A stretch of DNA of 11,492 bases. Source: Campylobacteraceae bacterium (GTDB taxonomy: Bacteria > Campylobacterota > Campylobacteria > Campylobacterales > Sulfurovaceae). Below the pieces are notes generated by a model, which was not told the DNA's origin, did not search any database, and was given only the letters and a program-made list of their open reading frames with translations. Location of the stretch: the NCBI GenBank assembly GCA_026985655.1, contig JALSQB010000112.1, forward strand, positions 1 to 11,492, in the 5' to 3' direction. The position numbers and the translations under genes are program-made. Below, in pieces: positions 1 to 5,719 of this stretch (position 1 is the first letter of the stretch; each line of letters opens with the position of its first letter).

Positions 1-230
1 GAACGCCATACAGTAAGCGAATGCCAGACAATTACGACTTAGACATTCAGATTGGAAAGACCTTTCACTACACAGATGCTAGTTTAGAACTTGCCTTTGA
101 ACTGATGAATGTCAATGCCTTGTTTAAAAAAAACATTGACTCCTACCGATACAATGACAACTATGAACGCGATGGTGAGTATGAGCAGATGGGCTTTTTA
201 CCTGCTTTTCATGTGACGTATAGGTTTTAG
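1..230 (+). CDS. C-terminal end of an outer-membrane beta-barrel protein, probably a TonB-dependent receptor (5' truncated by window)
   Basis: The reading frame is open to the left edge, with codons running in from base 3, so the ATG at 21 is internal and not a start. About 75 residues are visible. They show alternating polar/hydrophobic beta-strand patterns, a PYSKRMPDNYDLDIQIGKTF stretch typical of a late barrel strand, a conserved-looking LAFELMNVNALF strand, and a terminal HVTYRF. Ending in an aromatic F after alternating residues is the outer-membrane sorting signal recognised by the BAM machinery. The 'N.NALF' strand and acidic/aromatic loop resemble the last strands of TonB-dependent receptors, which import siderophores, metals or other ligands. 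The plug domain and ligand lie outside the window, so the substrate cannot be inferred. Another large barrel family is possible. The gene converges on the M23 peptidase gene. Confidence 0.7.
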   Translation, partial: TPYSKRMPDNYDLDIQIGKTFHYTDASLELAFELMNVNALFKKNIDSYRYNDNYERDGEYEQMGFLPAFHVTYRF

Positions 231-253
231 GCTGTTAGCTCTTTAATTAATTG

Positions 254-271
254 GGGTGTAAAATATTGCCC
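254..271. repeat. Decayed single REP-like palindrome
   Basis: This stretch, 23 bases after the receptor stop codon, begins GGGTGT and ends TATTGCCC. It aligns to the intact repeat at 3357-3380 with a few substitutions and two single-base losses. The GTAG foot is missing (TTGG instead). The rest of the 113-base convergent gap (231-343) is AT-rich, and I see no gene or convincing terminator in it. Confidence 0.4.
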
Positions 272-343
272 ATATTTATTTTTATTATTTATAGATATTG
301 CTTTTGTCAAAATGCTTCCAACTCTTTTCTTTTTTATCTCTAT

Positions 344-1555
344 TTAGTTTCTAGCAGGAAGTTTTTTAAAGCAGTTAAGACACTTTTGACTCTCTTTTTT
401 GACAATGTTGTTTTTTTGTGCTTTAACTTCTTTGAATTGAGGACGATAGTGTCTGACCAATTTTCTAAGGGCTTTATATTTACTTCCTCTTAGTTTAACC
501 TGTTTGAGTGTTTTTTTCTTACGAATATAACGAGCAGGATTAATGGCGTGACCATTTTTATAGAGTCCAAAATGAAGATGAGGACCTGTACTTCGTCCAG
601 ATGTTCCTACATATCCGATGACTTTTCCTTGGGAAACCCATGAACCTATGTGTAGTCCAGAAGCAAAACGACTTTGGTGAGCATAGAGTGTTTTAATGTT
701 GTTTTTATGTTTTATCTCAATGACACGCCCGTAGCCACCTTTCCAACCTCGGTAAACAATTCTTCCTCCAGCTGAAGCAATAATTTTTGTGCCTCTTCTT
801 GCTGCATAATCAATCCCTAAATGGGCTCTATAACGATGTAAAATTGGGTGATAACGCCGTTGGGTAAATCCACTTGAAATACGTTTTATATTTCTAATAG
901 GACGGATAAATCCAGATTTATTATAGACAAAGGTTCGCTGATACTGTTTTCCTCTTGAGTCATAATATTTGTCATTAAGTAAAAATCCATAAAAAGGTTT
1001 TTTATTGATTTCAATTAAACAAGCATCAATCTGTGGGCTAGAGTAGGCTTTATGGTGTCTGTACTTCTGTGTATAGAAAATAATAATTCTATCACCTTTT
1101 TTCATTTTATGAAAAGGAATAGATTTAGAGTAAACGGCTTCTAACTCTTTTCCGTAATACCAAGTTTTTGTGGCATTATATAAATCTTTTTTAAAATCTT
1201 TGTTTTTTCGAATAGAGATAGTCTTTTCAATAAGCTGATAAGGAATAGGAATATATTTTGCTTTAAACCCTTTTTTCTCTTTACGAATCTCTAACATAAG
1301 TTCATCTGAAACAGGAATAGTAATTCTTTTGATTTTACCTTTTTCTCGGATAATACTGTAACTTTGACCTGCTTTAATTTCTTGAATAAGCTCTTTGTCT
1401 TTGCTATCCATATTGTAATATATTTTCTGTGGAATATGATGTTCTTTTAAAAAGCCTAAAAAGGTGCGTTTACTACTCCATTTGTACTCTTTTGAAAATA
1501 AGGGTTGATTGAAGATTAAAAGTAAGAGGAGGATAAGAAGTGATTTTATGGACAT
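344..1555 (-). CDS. Periplasmic M23 (LytM-type) peptidoglycan metallopeptidase, Csd3-like
   Basis: 403 residues. The N-terminus (MSIKSLLILLLLLIF..., cleavage likely near residue 21-22) is a signal peptide, so it should act in the periplasm. The M23 domain spans about 225-345 and carries the full zinc site: H245 and D249 (HLGID), H293 (YAH), and H326/H328 (GPHLHFG). By family knowledge H245, D249 and H328 bind zinc while H293 and H326 are catalytic, so it is probably active against peptide cross-links or stem peptides. Residues 25-220 form the accessory region seen in Csd3/HdpA of Helicobacter, which is also about 403 residues and helps set cell shape; orthology is inferred from layout and length. 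The tail (345-403) is very basic and has a C392-x-x-C395 pair. The start is the only ATG ahead of the signal peptide, with a weak AAAGA upstream. It is divergent from the transporter gene, with 15 bases between starts. Confidence 0.88.
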   Translation of the reverse strand: MSIKSLLILLLLLIFNQPLFSKEYKWSSKRTFLGFLKEHHIPQKIYYNMDSKDKELIQEIKAGQSYSIIREKGKIKRITIPVSDELMLEIRKEKKGFKAKYIPIPYQLIEKTISIRKNKDFKKDLYNATKTWYYGKELEAVYSKSIPFHKMKKGDRIIIFYTQKYRHHKAYSSPQIDACLIEINKKPFYGFLLNDKYYDSRGKQYQRTFVYNKSGFIRPIRNIKRISSGFTQRRYHPILHRYRAHLGIDYAARRGTKIIASAGGRIVYRGWKGGYGRVIEIKHKNNIKTLYAHQSRFASGLHIGSWVSQGKVIGYVGTSGRSTGPHLHFGLYKNGHAINPARYIRKKKTLKQVKLRGSKYKALRKLVRHYRPQFKEVKAQKNNIVKKESQKCLNCFKKLPARN

Positions 1556-1570
1556 TTAATATCTTTATGT

Positions 1571-2545
1571 ATGAATTTTATAAATATTTTAACTGAAAGG
1601 TTCTTATATAAATATGATAAACTTCCAAAAAAATTAAGGTTTTATTTGAAAAAATATCTTTTAACAATGGACAGAGGCATTTTATTTATGCTTTTGGCTT
1701 CACTCTCATTCGCATTTATGGGTGGTTTTGCAAAGGTCATCTCGACCATATTACCTCCTGTGGAAGTGGCATTTTTTAGAAATATATTTGGGGTACTTTT
1801 AGTTGGTTTATCTATTTATAAAGTTCCTTTAAAGCAAACGGGTGGAAAGTTTATGCTCTTAATCTTTCGTGGTTCTATGGGTTTTATCTCACTATTGGCA
1901 TACTTTTATCTTATTGCTACCATTCCTTTAGGTGAAGCAGTAACTTACAATAAAACATCGCCCATTTTTGTGGCTATTTTTGCCTATTTATTTTTAAATG
2001 AAAAATTAAATAGAGGAGCTATTGTGGCTATTATTCTTGGGTTTTTAGGTATCTTATTTGTGGCACAACCTATTGGAGGAACTTTGGATAGGTATGATGT
2101 TCTAGGTATTTTTTCAGGTATTGGGGCAGCCTTAGCCTATACTTCAATTAGAGAATTAAGAAAATATTATGATACCAGAGCCATTGTTATGTCATTTATG
2201 GGTATTGGGACAGTTGCCCCTTTGCTCTTAATGGTGGTTACTCCTTATTTTGAAGTGCCTAAGAGTCTTGATTGGATGTTCGCTGAGTTTATTATGCCTC
2301 AAGGTCAGCAATGGCTCTATGTGACAGCTGTGGGTTTGTTTGCTACGGCATCTCAAATACTCATGACCAAAGCGTATGCCTTAACAAAAGCAGGCATTGT
2401 AGGAACAATCTCTTATAGCAATATTGTATTTGGTGTTATTATTGGTGTCATATTGGGCGATGCAATACCTAATATTTGGACATTTTTAGGTATAATCTTG
2501 GTTATTGGTTCAGGGCTATTAGTGGCTCTTTCTAAAGAGAAATAA
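1571..2545 (+). CDS. DMT-superfamily (EamA) inner-membrane transporter
   Basis: 324 residues with two tandem EamA repeats (about 36-167 and 176-320) and roughly ten hydrophobic segments, the standard ten-helix drug/metabolite transporter fold. Recognisable features are the first-helix GGFAK, the FFRNIFG segment after helix 2 (about 68-74), YNKTSPIF in helix 4 (126-133), and the second-repeat start RELRKYYDTRAIV. Members export or exchange small metabolites; the substrate cannot be told from sequence. The start is uncertain. ATG 1571 adds a 32-residue basic, amphipathic N-terminus (KLPKKLRFYLKKYL) and leaves only 15 bases to the divergent M23 start. ATG 1667 would begin MDRGILFM just before helix 1 and leave 111 bases for promoters. 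Neither has a strong ribosome binding site. Only 14 bases separate its stop from kdsA, suggesting co-transcription. Confidence 0.85.
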   Translation: MNFINILTERFLYKYDKLPKKLRFYLKKYLLTMDRGILFMLLASLSFAFMGGFAKVISTILPPVEVAFFRNIFGVLLVGLSIYKVPLKQTGGKFMLLIFRGSMGFISLLAYFYLIATIPLGEAVTYNKTSPIFVAIFAYLFLNEKLNRGAIVAIILGFLGILFVAQPIGGTLDRYDVLGIFSGIGAALAYTSIRELRKYYDTRAIVMSFMGIGTVAPLLLMVVTPYFEVPKSLDWMFAEFIMPQGQQWLYVTAVGLFATASQILMTKAYALTKAGIVGTISYSNIVFGVIIGVILGDAIPNIWTFLGIILVIGSGLLVALSKEK

Positions 2546-2559
2546 TTAAAGGAAATCGA

Positions 2560-3360
2560 ATGAAATTAATAGCAGGACCTTGTGTATTGGAGAGTCGTGA
2601 CAATGTGATGAGAATTGCAGAATCTTTAAATAAATATCATGAAGATTGTACTAAAGATTTTTATTTTAAAGCCAGTTTTGATAAAGCCAATAGAACTTCA
2701 CTCGACTCTTTTAGAGGACCTGGTTTAGATGAAGGCTTAAAGATGCTTCAAGAGGTAAAAGAGCAGTTTGGCTATAAATTATTGACCGATGTTCACGACT
2801 ATACCCAACCCCAAGCCGTAGCAGAAGTGGTAGATGTACTTCAAATTCCTGCTTTTTTATGTCGTCAAACTGATTTATTAGTCGCTGCAGCTAAAACAGG
2901 AGCAGTGGTAAACATCAAAAAAGGGCAATTTTTAGCTCCACAAGCCATGGAACACTCCGTTGCTAAAGTGCTTAAAACACGTGGTTTTGAGGGAGAAGTT
3001 TCCTATGAAAATGCAGAAAAATACAATGTATGGCTCACTGAACGTGGTTCTACTTTTGGTTATGGAAATTTAGTGGTCGATATGCGTGGCTTAAAACAGA
3101 TGAGAGAGTTTGCTCCTGTCATTTTTGATGCGACCCATTCGGTACAACAACCAGCCTCTGGTGGAGCAACAAGTGGAGGGGACTCTGCTTTGGTTCCCTA
3201 TTTAAGTCGAGCAGCAGCAGCTGTTGGGGTTGATGGTTTCTTTTTTGAAACTCATTTTGATCCAAGCATTGCCTTAAGTGATGGTCCAAATATGATTGAG
3301 CTTAATAAGCTAGAGACTTTAATCAAGCAAATTGAAGCAATTCAAGCAATTGTGGAGTAG
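2560..3360 (+). CDS. kdsA: 3-deoxy-D-manno-octulosonate 8-phosphate (KDO-8-P) synthase
   Basis: 266 residues, a full-length TIM-barrel DAHP/KDO-8-P synthase. It condenses phosphoenolpyruvate with arabinose 5-phosphate in the cytoplasm, making the KDO precursor of the LPS inner core. Visible signatures are IAGPCVLES at the N-terminus, FYFKASFDKANRTS (34-47), FLCRQTD (99-105), NIKKGQF (118-124), GYGNLVVDMR (167-176), DATHSVQ (190-196) and the ETHFDP loop. Cys8 with His193, Glu230 and Asp241 matches the four-ligand site of the metal-dependent class; metal-independent enzymes such as that of E. coli have Asn at the Cys position. The start has a good AAAGGA ribosome binding site 8 bases upstream. 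The stop codon TAG lies inside a REP-like repeat (3357-3380), so the last codons may have been set by that insertion, but all catalytic parts are present. Confidence 0.97.
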   Translation: MKLIAGPCVLESRDNVMRIAESLNKYHEDCTKDFYFKASFDKANRTSLDSFRGPGLDEGLKMLQEVKEQFGYKLLTDVHDYTQPQAVAEVVDVLQIPAFLCRQTDLLVAAAKTGAVVNIKKGQFLAPQAMEHSVAKVLKTRGFEGEVSYENAEKYNVWLTERGSTFGYGNLVVDMRGLKQMREFAPVIFDATHSVQQPASGGATSGGDSALVPYLSRAAAAVGVDGFFFETHFDPSIALSDGPNMIELNKLETLIKQIEAIQAIVE

Positions 3361-3380
3361 GGTGTCAATTTATTGCACCA
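3357..3380 (+). repeat. Single REP-like palindrome spanning the kdsA stop codon
   Basis: A 24-base element identical base for base to the right arm at 5664-5687. It has a GTAG foot (3357-3360) followed by a hairpin GGTG-(T bulge)-CAAT-TT-ATTG-CACC. The TAG inside GTAG is the kdsA stop codon. This is the layout of REP elements recognised by RAYT (Y1) transposases; the transposase itself is not in the window. Confidence 0.75.
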
Positions 3381-3397
3381 AAAAAAGCTTAATTGGT

Positions 3398-3403
3398 TAT
3401 AAT
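3398..3403 (+). promoter_or_regulatory. Candidate -10 box for ribH
   Basis: A perfect TATAAT sits 33 bases upstream of the ribH start, which would give a leader of about 25-30 bases containing the AAAAGG ribosome binding site. No good -35 is seen; TTGCAC from the repeat lies 19 bases upstream and matches only three of six positions. Campylobacterota sigma-70 promoters often lack a -35. Position is inference. Confidence 0.45.
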
Positions 3404-3436
3404 TATTTAAAATTTAAAAGAGACAAAAGGAACTAA

Positions 3437-3907
3437 ATGACGACAGTAGAAGGTAACTTACAAGTAGATAAAAGTAAAAAAGTGGCGATTATTAATGCAA
3501 GATTTAATCATTTCATTACCGATAGATTGGTAGAGGGTGCAAAAGATGTTTATGCACGACATGGAGGCGATGTTGAAGATTTAGACCTTATTTTGGTGCC
3601 AGGAGCATTTGAAATTCCTTTCGCATTAGACAAAGCTTTGGCTTCTGGTAAGTATGATGCTGTTTGTTGTTTAGGAGCAGTCATTCGTGGGGCAACGCCT
3701 CATTTTGATTATGTTTCAGCAGAAGCAACCAAAGGGGTGGCATCGGTAACATTAAAACATGGAAAACCTACTACTTTTGGTGTTTTAACGGTTAATAGTA
3801 TTGAACAAGCGATTGAACGAGCAGGAACAAAAGCAGGTAACAAAGGTGGCGAAGCGATGGCAGGGTTAATTGAATTGATGAATTTATATACGACTTTAGA
3901 GGCGTAG
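3437..3907 (+). CDS. ribH: 6,7-dimethyl-8-ribityllumazine synthase
   Basis: 156 residues, the usual length. It condenses 5-amino-6-ribitylamino-uracil with 3,4-dihydroxy-2-butanone 4-phosphate to lumazine, the penultimate step of riboflavin synthesis in the cytoplasm. The sequence shows NARFNHF (20-26, substrate-stacking Phe23), VPGAFEIP (54-61), the GAVIRGATPHFDYV active-site loop (80-93) with catalytic His89, and Arg128 in AIERAG near the C-terminus. The start has AAAAGG 7 bases upstream. No other riboflavin gene and no FMN riboswitch is seen nearby; the 76-base leader is too short and lacks the RFN pattern. The gene is bracketed by REP-like repeats on both sides (3357-3380 and 3916-3979). 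The ribH-nusB adjacency is common in Campylobacterota. Confidence 0.97.
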   Translation: MTTVEGNLQVDKSKKVAIINARFNHFITDRLVEGAKDVYARHGGDVEDLDLILVPGAFEIPFALDKALASGKYDAVCCLGAVIRGATPHFDYVSAEATKGVASVTLKHGKPTTFGVLTVNSIEQAIERAGTKAGNKGGEAMAGLIELMNLYTTLEA

Positions 3908-3915
3908 ATTTAATG

Positions 3916-3979
3916 TTGGTGTGATGGCAATCACACCCTACGGCATCAAACCTGTAGGGGGCGATTGCCATCGCACCAA
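3916..3979. repeat. Inverted pair of REP-like palindromes (BIME-like) between ribH and nusB
   Basis: Two 26-base arms (3916-3941 and 3954-3979) are inverted copies matching at 23 of 26 positions, around a 12-base spacer. Each arm is also a hairpin on its own. The left is GGTGTGAT-GGCA-ATCACACC with eight perfect pairs and CTAC at its foot. The right is GTAG then GGGGCGAT-TGCC-ATCGCACC with seven of eight pairs. The fifth pair is T-A in one arm and C-G in the other, a compensatory change. The element starts 8 bases after the ribH stop and could also end or stabilise the ribH transcript, though no U-run follows. Confidence 0.8.
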
Positions 3980-3987
3980 TAAATGCA

Positions 3988-4020
3988 TTTGAAAATTCAA
4001 ATATTCAAACATTGAATTTT
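3988..4020. repeat. AT-rich overlapping dyads upstream of nusB
   Basis: TTTGAA-AA-TTCAAA (3988-4001) overlaps a wider inverted repeat, AAAATTCAA (3992-4000) and TTGAATTTT (4012-4020), with perfect 9-base arms and an 11-base loop. It lies 53-85 bases before the nusB start, with the TATAAA at 4031-4036 a possible -10 box. It could be an operator, a weak terminator for ribH, or chance in AT-rich DNA. Confidence 0.3.
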
Positions 4021-4072
4021 TATATACATTTATAAATAAAAATAAAGTATAGCGTTAAAATAAGGTAAAAAT

Positions 4073-4525
4073 ATGGCAACAAGACACCAAGCAAGAACAG
4101 CAGTAGTAGGACTTCTCTATGCGTATGATTTAGGTAATGAAGAGATTTCAAGCTTTACCGATGTGATTTTAGAAGAAGACAAAATACGTAATAAACAAAG
4201 AGAATTCTCTCATGCACTTTTTAATGGAACGATTAAAAATTTAAAAACCATTGATGAAGAGATTAAAAAACATCTTAGAAGTTGGGATTATGACTCTATT
4301 GGAAAAGTAGAAAAGTCCATTATGCGTTTGGCAACGTTTGAGATTATGATTGAGGGAACAGATAAACGTATTATCATCAATGAAGCCATTGAATTGGCAA
4401 AAGCATTGGCTGATGATAAATCTCCTCAGTTTATTAATGCTGTACTCGATGCAGTAGGAAAAGAGGAATCAGCCAACATTGAAAAACCTAAAGAGGTCGC
4501 TGTTCCTAAAGAGAAGCCTGAGTAA
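4073..4525 (+). CDS. nusB: Transcription antitermination factor NusB
   Basis: 150 residues of all-helical NusB fold. The N-terminal ATRHQARTAVVGLLYAYD carries the arginine-rich RNA-contacting face (R4, R8). HALFNGTIKN (47-56), the KVEKSIMRLATFEI helix (78-91), IIINEAIELAKALADDKSPQFINAVLD (100-126) and the short linker are family signatures. NusB with NusE/S10 binds boxA RNA and promotes antitermination on rRNA operons. The last 20 residues (about 130-150) form a Lys/Glu/Pro-rich tail beyond the usual fold end, likely disordered. The start has AAGG 8 bases upstream and is the only sensible ATG. Spacing of 24 bases to mqnC suggests one transcript. Confidence 0.95.
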   Translation: MATRHQARTAVVGLLYAYDLGNEEISSFTDVILEEDKIRNKQREFSHALFNGTIKNLKTIDEEIKKHLRSWDYDSIGKVEKSIMRLATFEIMIEGTDKRIIINEAIELAKALADDKSPQFINAVLDAVGKEESANIEKPKEVAVPKEKPE

Positions 4526-4549
4526 TAGAGATAAAAAAAGGAGACCAAC

Positions 4550-5611
4550 ATGAGTGCCTTGAACAACAAGCGAATGACCATAGATGAAGCCGTAGAACTC
4601 ATCGAAAAAGCAGACCTAAAAACTTTGGGTCGTATGGCATCAGAGATGAAAGCCAAACTACACCCTAAAAAAGTAACGACTTTTGTGGTAGATAGAAATA
4701 TTAACTATACCAACATTTGTTGGGTTGATTGTAAATTTTGTGCTTTTTATACGCATGAGAAAAAAGAAGATGCTTACATTTTGAGCTTTGATGAGATAGA
4801 TGAAAAGATAGAGGAACTATTAGCCATTGGGGGAACACAAATTCTCTTTCAAGGTGGGGTACACCCTAAATTACAAATTGAGTGGTATGAAGATTTAGTA
4901 GAACATATCTCTGAAAAATATCCCCAAGTGACCATTCATGGTTTCTCTTCTATCGAGATAGATTACATTGCTAATCGTTCTAAAATTTCTATTTCAGAAG
5001 TGATAAGACGACTTAGAGATAAAGGTTTAAGCTCTATTCCAGGGGCTGGAGCTGAAATATTATCGGACAGGGTTCGTGACATTATTGCTCCTAAAAAACA
5101 TGACAAAGACCAATGGCTTGAAGTGCATCGCCAAGCCCATAAGCTAGGTGTGAAATCCACGGCTACGATGATGTACGGAACGGTTGAAACTGTTCGTGAG
5201 ATAGTTGAACATTGGGATTATGTGCGTCAGCTCCAAGATGAAACAGGAGGTTTTAGAGCCTTTATTATGTGGTCATATCAGAGTGACCATACCCAACTTA
5301 AACGTGAATTGCCAACCATTAGTAAGACAACGCCTAATCAATATCTGCGTTATTTAGCCGTGGCACGTCTCTTTTTGGACAATGTTCCTAACATACAAAG
5401 CTCTTGGGTCACGCAAGGCTCTTACATTGGTCAAATGGCACTTAAATTTGGAGCAAATGATTTGGGTTCAACGATGATGGAAGAGAATGTTGTCTCAGCA
5501 GCAGGTGCAGCAAACAGCATGAATCAAGATGAGATGATAGAACTTATTCGTGACATAGGAGAAAACCCTGCCAAGCGTAATACAGCTTATGATATTTTGG
5601 AGAGATTTTAA
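4550..5611 (+). CDS. mqnC: Cyclic dehypoxanthinyl futalosine synthase (radical SAM, menaquinone synthesis)
   Basis: 353 residues. The radical SAM motif is C57-x3-C61-x2-C64 within TNICWVDCKFCAFY, preceded by FVVDRNINYTN, as in MqnC. Further family marks are GGTQILFQGGVHP (93-105), the HGFSSIEIDYI strand, PGAGAEILSDRVR, TATMMYG and the C-terminal GSTMMEENVVSAAG. The enzyme binds a 4Fe-4S cluster and SAM and cyclises dehypoxanthine futalosine in the futalosine route to menaquinone, used by Campylobacterota instead of the classical Men pathway. The paralogue MqnE and CofH/CofG are the alternatives; the overall motif set and about 350-residue length favour MqnC. The start at 4550 has a strong AGGAG 7 bases upstream; ATG 4574 does not. 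No other mqn gene is in the window. Confidence 0.93.
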   Translation: MSALNNKRMTIDEAVELIEKADLKTLGRMASEMKAKLHPKKVTTFVVDRNINYTNICWVDCKFCAFYTHEKKEDAYILSFDEIDEKIEELLAIGGTQILFQGGVHPKLQIEWYEDLVEHISEKYPQVTIHGFSSIEIDYIANRSKISISEVIRRLRDKGLSSIPGAGAEILSDRVRDIIAPKKHDKDQWLEVHRQAHKLGVKSTATMMYGTVETVREIVEHWDYVRQLQDETGGFRAFIMWSYQSDHTQLKRELPTISKTTPNQYLRYLAVARLFLDNVPNIQSSWVTQGSYIGQMALKFGANDLGSTMMEENVVSAAGAANSMNQDEMIELIRDIGENPAKRNTAYDILERF

Positions 5612-5612
5612 A

Positions 5613-5618
5613 TATAAT
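5613..5618 (+). promoter_or_regulatory. Candidate -10 box for the M16-family gene
   Basis: A perfect TATAAT begins 2 bases after the mqnC stop. If used, it would place the whole inverted REP-like pair (5623-5687) in the 5' leader of the M16 message. No clear -35. Inference only. Confidence 0.3.
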
Positions 5619-5622
5619 TTTG

Positions 5623-5687
5623 TGGTGCAATAATTTGCACCCTACAGTGGCTAATAAAAATGCGTAGGGTGTCAATTTATTGCACCA
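5623..5687. repeat. Inverted pair of REP-like palindromes (BIME-like) between mqnC and the M16 gene
   Basis: The left arm (5623-5645) and right arm (5664-5687) are inverted copies differing by one substitution and one single-base gap, around an 18-base spacer. The left arm folds alone as GGTGCAA-TAAT-TTGCACC with CTAC at its foot. The right arm has a GTAG foot and GGTG-(T)-CAAT-TT-ATTG-CACC, and is identical over 24 bases to the repeat at 3357-3380. The architecture matches the pair at 3916-3979 although loop and inner stem sequences differ. Confidence 0.8.
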
Positions 5688-5719
5688 TAAGATATAAATT
5701 TAAAGGAAATAAACAAATA

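Noticed and set aside
251..493. Plus-strand 80-residue frame
   Set aside because: It is a hydrophobic Phe-rich antisense shadow of the M23 gene, with no ribosome binding site and part of the convergent gap.
3361..3436. FMN riboswitch upstream of ribH
   Set aside because: The gap is only 76 bases and is filled by the repeat and an AT-rich promoter-like stretch; no RFN-element motifs are visible.
4426..4656. Minus-strand 76-residue frame across the nusB-mqnC junction
   Set aside because: Both overlapped genes are well supported; the frame is Ser/Phe-rich shadow sequence without a start signal.
4550..5611. Assignment of the radical SAM gene to MqnE or CofH
   Set aside because: The DRNINYTN-C-x3-C-x2-C-AFY context and C-terminal STMMEENVVSAAG fit MqnC better, and F420 synthesis is not expected here.
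3357..5687. Repeats read as a CRISPR array
   Set aside because: The copies are few, inverted, separated by genes of 0.5-1 kb and lack regular unique spacers; no cas gene is present.
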